In this document: piece after piece, positions 12,624 through 17,760 of the stretch
Position numbering within the stretch: position 1 is the first letter of the stretch
Layout: each line of letters opens with the position of its first letter
Source: Alphaproteobacteria bacterium
GTDB taxonomy: Bacteria; Pseudomonadota; Alphaproteobacteria; Rickettsiales; UBA998
Assembly (NCBI GenBank): GCA_021730835.1
Contig: JAKFYP010000222.1
Coordinates: 1 to 17,760 of the forward strand
DNA length: 17,760 nucleotides
Direction of reading: 5' to 3'
The notes under the pieces: generated by a model
What the model was told of the DNA's origin: nothing
Databases searched by the model: none
The model's input: only the letters and a program-made list of their open reading frames with translations
Translations under genes and position numbers: made by a program

Positions 12624-12630
12624 TTAGGCT
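12538..12630. repeat. 93-bp element bounded by 9-bp inverted repeats
   Basis: AGCCTAATT (12538-12546) and AATTAGGCT (12622-12630) are perfect inverted repeats 75 bp apart. The interior has a small GGTG/CACC hairpin near 12558-12574. The right repeat overlaps the stop codon of the TPR-methyltransferase gene. It could be a small non-autonomous element or a structured 3' end of that mRNA; no target-site duplication is evident. Confidence 0.35.
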
Positions 12631-13724
12631 GAAGCACTACTCGCGGGCGTTGCCGCCTCGGGTTTGATCAGCACATACTGATCGTAGACCAGCCCGGGAA
12701 ACAAATCGACGCTGCGATGCTCGAGCATGACGAACCCGGCTCGTTCGCAGAGCGTGCGGATATATCCGTAGCTATGGCCGAACCGGCCCTGTCCCCGGAT
12801 CATTCCGTATCCTGCCTCATGGGCGTAAGGCTCTATCTGGAAGGCGAACAGGCCGCCGATGGCCAGCGCCCGGTATGCCCCCCCGAAGATATCGTGCAGG
12901 TCGCCGATATAGGGAAAAACATGGGCGGCGAGGATAACCTCGAAGGAAGGCTCGGTGATTTCGGCCAGAAAATCACGCAAATCCCGATGGAAAGTCTGAT
13001 CGTAAACCGCCTGACCGTCAACGCTCCGGCGCTCACGGGTAATATCCAGCATGCGGCGGCTGATATCCACCCCGGTCATTTGTCGCACGATATCGTTTAG
13101 CGCGAGGCCGCACAGGCCGGTTCCGCAGCCGAGGTCGAGCATCACGAAGTTGGTGCGCTGCGTATCGAGCCATTTACGCAGGCCGTCATTCATCAGCATA
13201 TGTCCCTTATAGCCCCGCTTCGCCTGCTCCAGATCGTAGCCGGGAGCGATCCGGTCGAAATGCTCGCGGGCCAGATGCGCAGGCATGGTGCGCGGCAGTT
13301 TACTCTCCGCTACCAGCATCGGGTTGAGGCTGGCCATCAGAAACAGGGTATCTTCGTGATCCGGGTTGAGTTGCAATGATTTTTTGAATGCCTCGACGGC
13401 CTTGGCGTGTTCGCCCCGCGCATAATAGCAATGGCCGAGCAGATACCATGAGGGCTGGTGCTCGGGGGCCAGCCATAAAGTGATGCGCAACCGGAAAATG
13501 GCGTCACGGAAACGCCCCGCCTCGGAAAGCCTGCATGCCAGACGGTAATTAGTATCCGGGAGATAGAGGATTTTATTGAGAAGCCCCTGCCAGATTGAGA
13601 GAGGCAGATCAAGCAGTTCCTCAAAACTCCGTCGAGTGGCTTCCTTGTTGCGCTGACGCTCCTCGCGCAGGGCGGCATCGGGTTCGTGCCCGGGCGGCTT
13701 GTTTTGCGGAGCGGTTGCTGTCAT
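12624..13724 (-). CDS. TPR-repeat SAM-dependent methyltransferase
   Basis: From the ATG at 13724 the product has 366 residues; an ATG at 13766 would give 380. After a polar N-terminus (about residues 1-45), residues about 58-135 form at least two TPR-like helical repeats (phrases AGRFRDAIFRLRITLWLAPE and RGEHAKAVEAFKKSLQLNPD), a protein-interaction module. Residues about 155-345 are a class I methyltransferase domain with the SAM-binding motif LDLGCGTGL (about 196-204), an acidic GVDISRRML after the next strand, and an HVFPYIGDL segment. The substrate is unknown. The domain resembles small-molecule methyltransferases of the UbiG/UbiE type, and the gene is divergent from ubiG, but no shared pathway can be claimed. 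A strong promoter (13776-13804) would start RNA about 3 bases before the 13766 ATG, so the longer, leaderless form is possible. Confidence 0.85.
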   Translation of the reverse strand: MTATAPQNKPPGHEPDAALREERQRNKEATRRSFEELLDLPLSIWQGLLNKILYLPDTNYRLACRLSEAGRFRDAIFRLRITLWLAPEHQPSWYLLGHCYYARGEHAKAVEAFKKSLQLNPDHEDTLFLMASLNPMLVAESKLPRTMPAHLAREHFDRIAPGYDLEQAKRGYKGHMLMNDGLRKWLDTQRTNFVMLDLGCGTGLCGLALNDIVRQMTGVDISRRMLDITRERRSVDGQAVYDQTFHRDLRDFLAEITEPSFEVILAAHVFPYIGDLHDIFGGAYRALAIGGLFAFQIEPYAHEAGYGMIRGQGRFGHSYGYIRTLCERAGFVMLEHRSVDLFPGLVYDQYVLIKPEAATPASSASA

Positions 13725-13775
13725 GGATGATTCATGGTAGCGTTGGCCGGACGGATTTCCGAACATAAAAAGCCA

Positions 13776-13804
13776 ATTATAATGTATTTTCGCGTATTTG
13801 TGAA
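13776..13804 (-). promoter_or_regulatory. Strong promoter of the TPR-methyltransferase
   Basis: On the reverse strand, TTCACA (13799-13804) lies 17 bases from a perfect TATAAT (13776-13781). The -10 sequence ATTATAAT is nearly palindromic and also offers TATAAT on the forward strand (13778-13783), about 28 bp before the ubiG ATG. One site could therefore serve both divergent genes, although the forward -35 is weak. Confidence 0.5.
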
Positions 13805-13810
13805 CTGCGT

Positions 13811-14569
13811 ATGACGAAAACAGCCCGCCAGCCTCCTATATCTTCGGTGGACGAAGAAGAAGTCGCGCAGTTTTCCCGTATTGCCGGGGCGTGGTGGGAT
13901 CCAAACGGCCCGTTTGCGCCGCTGCATCGGATGAATCCGGTGCGTATCGGCTATATCAGGGAGCTGGCGATGCGGCATTTTTCCCTGCCAGAAAACACCG
14001 ATTTGCCTTTTTCCGGCCTGCGCATCGCCGATATTGGCTGCGGCGGCGGTCTGATCTGTGAGCCGATGGCCCGCCTCGGTGGCAGGGTCAGCGGAATAGA
14101 CGCCTCAGAGGAAAACATTGCCGTTGCTCGCCGCCACGCCGAATCCTCCGGATTGACGATTGACTACCGCGCCACGACAGCGGAGGCTATGGCACAGGAC
14201 GGGGAGGCCTGCGATCTCGTGCTGGCGCTGGAGATTCTCGAGCATGTGGCGGATGTATCGGTGTTTCTCGAAGCCTGCGCGGCGCTGGTCAGGCCGGGTG
14301 GATTGCTGGTGCTCTCGACGCTCAACCGCACGGCCCGTTCGTTTCTGATGGCGATTGTCGGCGCGGAATATCTTTTGCGCTGGTTGCCGCGTGGCACGCA
14401 TGACTGGAGCAAATTTCTGCTGCCTTCGGAAATTGACAGTGTTCTGAAGCCGCAGGCGATGCAACTATGTGATCTGACCGGCATGTGCTATCACCCCTTG
14501 CGCGGCGACTGGTCGCTGTCAAAACAAGATACGGCGGTCAATTACCTGATGGGATTTTGGAAGGAATAG
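13811..14569 (+). CDS. ubiG: Ubiquinone O-methyltransferase UbiG
   Basis: This 252-residue enzyme performs both O-methylations of ubiquinone biosynthesis (2-polyprenyl-6-hydroxyphenol methylase and 3-demethylubiquinol 3-O-methyltransferase), using S-adenosylmethionine at the inner membrane. Family marks are VAQFSRIAGAWWDPNGPFAP near the N-terminus, NPVRIGYIR, the SAM motif IADIGCGGG (72-80), the ribose-binding acid Asp97 in GIDASE, EILEHVADV, and the typical C-terminal GTHDWSKFLLPSE. The product is full length. The ATG at 13811 follows no clear Shine-Dalgarno sequence; a forward TATAAT at 13778-13783 would place RNA initiation about 20 bases upstream. It is divergent from the TPR-methyltransferase and convergent with secA. 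The lysC neighbour common in other alphaproteobacteria is absent here. Confidence 0.96.
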   Translation: MTKTARQPPISSVDEEEVAQFSRIAGAWWDPNGPFAPLHRMNPVRIGYIRELAMRHFSLPENTDLPFSGLRIADIGCGGGLICEPMARLGGRVSGIDASEENIAVARRHAESSGLTIDYRATTAEAMAQDGEACDLVLALEILEHVADVSVFLEACAALVRPGGLLVLSTLNRTARSFLMAIVGAEYLLRWLPRGTHDWSKFLLPSEIDSVLKPQAMQLCDLTGMCYHPLRGDWSLSKQDTAVNYLMGFWKE

Positions 14570-14585
14570 GTGCGTTTCAGGTTTT

Positions 14586-14687
14586 ATAGCCGATTTACTT
14601 GTGCGGCTGCATATCAATCAAATCGGCTATCGCCCGCGACTGCGGGCGCGCCGCCTATGCGGCGTATCGTTTGTGCGTAAGCACAAA
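14586..14687. repeat. Tandem array of four abutting hairpins
   Basis: Four perfect stems lie almost end to end in the ubiG-secA convergent gap. H1 has an 11-bp stem, ATAGCCGATTT (14586-14596) with its complement at 14620-14630, and a 23-base loop. H2 is CGCCCGC-GACT-GCGGGCG (14631-14648). H3 is CGCCGC-CTAT-GCGGCG (14649-14664). H4 is TTTGTGC-GTAA-GCACAAA (14670-14687). H1, H2 and H3 touch without spacers, and the last three all have 4-base loops. No T-run follows on either strand. It may be a composite palindromic repeat or a bidirectional transcript-end barrier. Confidence 0.7.
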
Positions 14688-14715
14688 ATCAAACCACTAT
14701 ATGTCAAAATGACGG

Positions 14716-17523
14716 TTACGCCGCTGCGCCATGACAATGCTTGTATTTCTTTCCCGAGCCGCAGGGACAGGGTTCGTTGCGGCCTACCTTGCCCCAGCTC
14801 TGGCTGTCGCCCGGATTGCGCTGCTCAGGGGCCAGACGGGTGACGACTCCGCCGCCAAGCCGCGCCTGCTGGCGGTTGCCTGAGAATTCCGCCGTCGGCA
14901 TATCGTGGCGCTCCTGCATCACCTGCCGACGCTCAATCTCTTCGATGGCTTCCGGCGGCGCTTCCATACGGATCATCAGATGGGCCAGCCGTTCGGTCAC
15001 TTTTTCGCGCAACTGATGCAGCATGCCTTCAAACAGGCCAAATGCCTCCTGCTTATATTCATTCAGCGGATCACGCTGGCCATAGGCCCGCAGATTGATC
15101 CCGCCACGCAGATGATCGAGTGACAACAGATGGTCTTTCCAAAGCTCATCGAGCGTTTGCAGCAGCAGGCGCTTTTCTGCCACGCGCATGATCGGCGCGC
15201 CGTATTGCTCTTCCTTGACCTGCATCTGCTCACCGGCTGCCTTTGAGATACGCTCGCGGATTTCCTCATCGGCGATGCCCTCCTCCCTCGCCCATTCGGC
15301 CACCGGTAATTGCAGCCCGAAAATACGGTAGGTTTCTTTCTCCAGCCCTTCGGCGTCCCACTGCTCGGCGTAGGCTTTCGGCGGGATATGCGACCCGACG
15401 ACACCCTGTACGATATCCTCGCGGATTTCCACGATGGTCTCGGAAACATCGTCGCTATCCATCAGCTCCAGGCGCTGTTCGTAGATCACCTTGCGCTGGT
15501 CGTTCATCACATTGTCGAATTTCAGCAGATTTTTGCGGATTTCATAGTTGCGTGCCTCGACTTTGCTTTGCGCCCGCTCCATCGCCTTGTTCATCCACGG
15601 ATGGGTAATCGCCTCACCGTCCTTCAGCCCCAGCCGCTGTAGCATGCCGTCAATGCGCTCCGAGCCGAAAATGCGCATGAGGTCGTCTTCAAGCGAGATG
15701 AAAAACCGCGACGCGCCGGGATCGCCCTGACGGCCCGAGCGCCCGCGCAACTGGTTATCAATGCGCCGCGACTCATGGCGCTCCGTGCCGATGACATAAA
15801 GACCACCGGCCTCCAGCACGATTTTTTTATCGGCTTCGACTTCAAGGCTGATTTTCTCAAATGCTTTTTTATAGGTATCATCCTGAGTCAGGGCGGTCAG
15901 CCCGGTCGAAGGATCGCTATCTGCCTGCGCCGCAGGAAAATCATTCGTTTTCGCCTCAGAATGCTGTGGGGAGGTATTTCTCAACTCCTGCTCCACCAGC
16001 ATTTCCACGTTGCCGCCCAGCTTGATATCGGTTCCCCTGCCCGCCATGTTGGTAGCAATGGTCACCGCCCCGGGATGCCCGGCCTGCGCGATAATAAAGG
16101 CTTCCTGTTCATGATAGCGGGCGTTGAGCACCTGATGCGGGATTTTTTCCTTTTTCAGTAGTTTGGATAGTAATTCCGAGCGCTCGATGCTCACCGTGCC
16201 GACCAGCACCGGCTGTCTGCGGGCATACGCCTCTTTGATTTCCTCGATCAGCGCGGTGTATTTCTCCGCCGCCGTGCGGTAGATCACATCGTCGTGATCC
16301 TGACGCGCTACCGGCACATGGGTGGGAATCTCGATAACTTCCAGCCCGTAAATATCGGAAAACTCCGCCGCCTCGGTCATCGCCGTGCCGGTCATGCCCG
16401 CCAGCTTGGGATAGAGCCGGAAATAATTCTGGAAGGTGATTGAGGCCAGCGTCTGGTTTTCATTCTGGATGCGCACTTTTTCCTTGGCCTCCAGCGCCTG
16501 ATGCAGGCCCTCCGAATAGCGCCGACCTTCCATCATGCGCCCGGTGAACTCGTCAATAATGATAATCTTGTTATCCTTGACGATGTAATCCACATCGGCG
16601 GTAAACATCTTATGCGCCCTGAGCGCCTGATTGACGTGGTGCACAACCGAAACGTTGGCGATGTCATAAAGGCTCGAATTTTGTTCGATCAACCCGGCTT
16701 CGTGCAGCAACTCCTCCATTTTATGCGTGCCTTCGTCGTTGAGCGTCACCGATTTGGCTTTTTCGTCCTTTTCGTAATCCGCCGCGTCGAGTTTCGGTAT
16801 CAGCGCGTCAATCTGGCTGTAGAGCGCTGAATTATCCTCGGTCGGCCCGGAGATAATCAGCGGTGTGCGCGCCTCATCAATCAGGATGGAATCCACCTCG
16901 TCAACAATGGCGAAGTGAAAGGGCCGCTGTACCATCTGCTCGCGGGCGAATTTCATATTGTCGCGCAGATAATCAAAGCCGTATTCATTGTTCGTGCCGT
17001 AGGTAATGTCGGCATCATAGGCCACGCGGCGATCCCAGTCGCCAATCTCATGGGTGATGACACCGACGCTCAGGCCGAGAAAGCGGTAGATGCGCCCCAT
17101 CCATTCGGCGTCACGCTTCGCCAGATAGTCGTTAACCGTCACCACATGCACGCCCTTGCCCTCCAGCGCATTGAGATAGGCCGCCAGCGTGGCTACCAGC
17201 GTCTTGCCCTCGCCGGTCTTCATCTCAGCAATACGGCCCTCGTGCAGCACCATCCCGCCAACCAGTTGCACATCGAAATGGCGCATGCCCAGCGTGCGAT
17301 CCGCCGCCTCGCGCACCGCCGCGAAAGCCTCGGGCAGGAGTTTATCCGGTTTCTCACCGCCTTCGAGCCGTCGGCGAAACCCCGCCGTTTTGCCCTGCAA
17401 TTCGGTGTCAGACAGCGCCCGGTAAGCTTCCTCATGGGCATTGACCGCATCCACCCGCGCCTGATAGCCGCGCACGATACGATCATTGGTTGTGCCAAAT
17501 AATTTTTTTGCCAGTCCCAGCAT
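14716..17523 (-). CDS. secA: Preprotein translocase ATPase SecA
   Basis: This motor ATPase drives preproteins through SecYEG at the inner membrane. From the ATG at 17523 it has 935 residues; an upstream ATG at 17583 exists, but MLGLAKKLFG is the conserved N-terminus. The Walker A box MKTGEGKT is at 101-108, the Walker B region reads VDEVDSILIDEARTPLI, and NBD2 carries TNMAGRGTDIKLGG and RGRSGRQGDPG. An extra polar stretch in NBD2 (after EQELRNTS, roughly 45 residues, Asp/Ser/Thr-rich) is longer than in many relatives. The C-terminal linker ends in the zinc motif CPCGSGKKYKHCHG, with Cys919, Cys921, Cys930 and His931, which binds SecB. SecB is encoded at 1851-2303. The start is preceded by two copies of ATATCAGG on the sense strand (17531-17548), the nearer supplying AGG as the ribosome binding site. 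Confidence 0.97.
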   Translation of the reverse strand: MLGLAKKLFGTTNDRIVRGYQARVDAVNAHEEAYRALSDTELQGKTAGFRRRLEGGEKPDKLLPEAFAAVREAADRTLGMRHFDVQLVGGMVLHEGRIAEMKTGEGKTLVATLAAYLNALEGKGVHVVTVNDYLAKRDAEWMGRIYRFLGLSVGVITHEIGDWDRRVAYDADITYGTNNEYGFDYLRDNMKFAREQMVQRPFHFAIVDEVDSILIDEARTPLIISGPTEDNSALYSQIDALIPKLDAADYEKDEKAKSVTLNDEGTHKMEELLHEAGLIEQNSSLYDIANVSVVHHVNQALRAHKMFTADVDYIVKDNKIIIIDEFTGRMMEGRRYSEGLHQALEAKEKVRIQNENQTLASITFQNYFRLYPKLAGMTGTAMTEAAEFSDIYGLEVIEIPTHVPVARQDHDDVIYRTAAEKYTALIEEIKEAYARRQPVLVGTVSIERSELLSKLLKKEKIPHQVLNARYHEQEAFIIAQAGHPGAVTIATNMAGRGTDIKLGGNVEMLVEQELRNTSPQHSEAKTNDFPAAQADSDPSTGLTALTQDDTYKKAFEKISLEVEADKKIVLEAGGLYVIGTERHESRRIDNQLRGRSGRQGDPGASRFFISLEDDLMRIFGSERIDGMLQRLGLKDGEAITHPWMNKAMERAQSKVEARNYEIRKNLLKFDNVMNDQRKVIYEQRLELMDSDDVSETIVEIREDIVQGVVGSHIPPKAYAEQWDAEGLEKETYRIFGLQLPVAEWAREEGIADEEIRERISKAAGEQMQVKEEQYGAPIMRVAEKRLLLQTLDELWKDHLLSLDHLRGGINLRAYGQRDPLNEYKQEAFGLFEGMLHQLREKVTERLAHLMIRMEAPPEAIEEIERRQVMQERHDMPTAEFSGNRQQARLGGGVVTRLAPEQRNPGDSQSWGKVGRNEPCPCGSGKKYKHCHGAAA

Positions 17524-17583
17524 GGTTTCGCCTGATATATCCTGATATGCGCCCCTTCTACCGGGATTATGCTTAAAGCGCAA

Positions 17584-17603
17584 GGGGGGGCGTCCCGTCC
17601 CCC
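17584..17603. repeat. G/C hairpin in the secA upstream region
   Basis: A G7 run (17584-17590) faces CCCCC (17599-17603) across the bases CGTCCCGT, giving a possible 5-bp GC stem about 60 bp upstream of the secA start. Whether it lies in the secA leader depends on an unlocated promoter. A second possible stem, CCCCTT/AAGGGG, lies near 17614-17640. Confidence 0.3.
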
Positions 17604-17656
17604 TGAACCGTGCACTTCCCCTTGACGGCGGGCTGAAGGGGCGTCACGATGCCCGG

Positions 17657-17760
17657 ATGCAGCCTGTGCCGGAAACTCGCCCCTCTCCGGAGGATACGCC
17701 GCCCCTGCCCGCTTTTTTTACGGGCATCCGGGGGCGGGTGCGCGCCCATGCGCCGCTGAA
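17657..17760 (+). CDS. Possible 5' end of a forward gene, cut by window end
   Basis: An open frame continues off the window from the ATG at 17657; the frame is open back to 17546. Thirty-four codons are visible. After a Pro-rich start (QPVPETRPSPEDTPPLP) comes FFTGIRGRVRAHAPL, which faintly recalls the N-terminal 'RGRL--DAPL' of MurB (UDP-N-acetylenolpyruvoylglucosamine reductase). No Shine-Dalgarno sequence sits at a useful distance. The frame may be a chance opening in GC-rich intergenic DNA, and the MurB idea is only a suggestion. Confidence 0.25.
   Translation, partial: MQPVPETRPSPEDTPPLPAFFTGIRGRVRAHAPL

Noticed and set aside
14601..14843. Forward 80-residue open frame over the hairpin array and the secA 3' end
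   Set aside because: Its sequence is simply the translation of the palindromic array and the antisense of secA; no ribosome binding site or protein-like composition.
17649..17759. 36-codon forward frame MPGCSLCRKL... with AGGGG 7 bases upstream
   Set aside because: The ribosome binding site is well placed, but the composition (Arg/Cys/Pro-rich) is that of a chance frame in GC-rich DNA, and it conflicts with the open frame at 17657.
1..17760. CRISPR arrays, tRNA, rRNA or tmRNA genes
   Set aside because: No regularly spaced direct repeats, and no tRNA- or rRNA-like sequence recognised on either strand.

Overview
The window looks like a stretch of chromosome from a flagellated alphaproteobacterium. 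The evidence is a MotE-type motor protein, SdhE, SecB, a non-discriminating-looking AspRS, UbiG and a DAP-pathway DapE. I cannot fix the order or genus. The core genes are GC-rich (roughly 55-60% by eye) and full length. Many of them have no visible Shine-Dalgarno sequence.

Layout. 1-2303 (+): motE-like gene, rluD and secB. 2305-4167 (-): aspS, convergent with secB. 4168-4362: the aspS promoter, plus a separate forward promoter-hairpin-T-run unit that looks like a very short small-RNA gene. 4363-4614 (-): sdhE. 4683-5549 (+): a PAS protein with a degenerate GGDEF domain. 5645-7765 (+): recG. 7775-9883/9907 (-): a ~700-residue protein I do not recognise. 9908-10005: a divergent intergenic region carrying a Fur-like box. 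10006-11169 (+): dapE. 11170-12623: an AT-rich islet with a tightly packed reverse-strand operon of small unrecognised proteins, then about 310 bp of palindrome-rich non-coding DNA. 12624-13724 (-): a TPR-methyltransferase fusion, divergent from 13811-14569 (+) ubiG. 14570-14715: a run of four abutting hairpins. 14716-17523 (-): secA. 17524-17760: the secA leader and possibly the start of another forward gene.

How the genes work together. SecB and SecA are partners in post-translational export, and this SecA keeps the C-terminal zinc motif that docks SecB. SdhE (flavinylation of succinate dehydrogenase) and UbiG (ubiquinone synthesis) both serve the respiratory chain. RecG, RluD, AspRS and DapE are housekeeping enzymes of repair, ribosome maturation, tRNA charging and lysine/peptidoglycan precursor synthesis.

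The parts most likely to hold something undescribed are: the AT-rich islet, whose last two genes weakly resemble a HicB/HicA-like pair; the orphan ~700-residue protein next to the Fur-like box; the candidate anti-Shine-Dalgarno small RNA at 4308-4362; and two palindromic intergenic elements (752-831 and 14586-14687). All functional statements rest on motif recognition by eye; no database search was possible.
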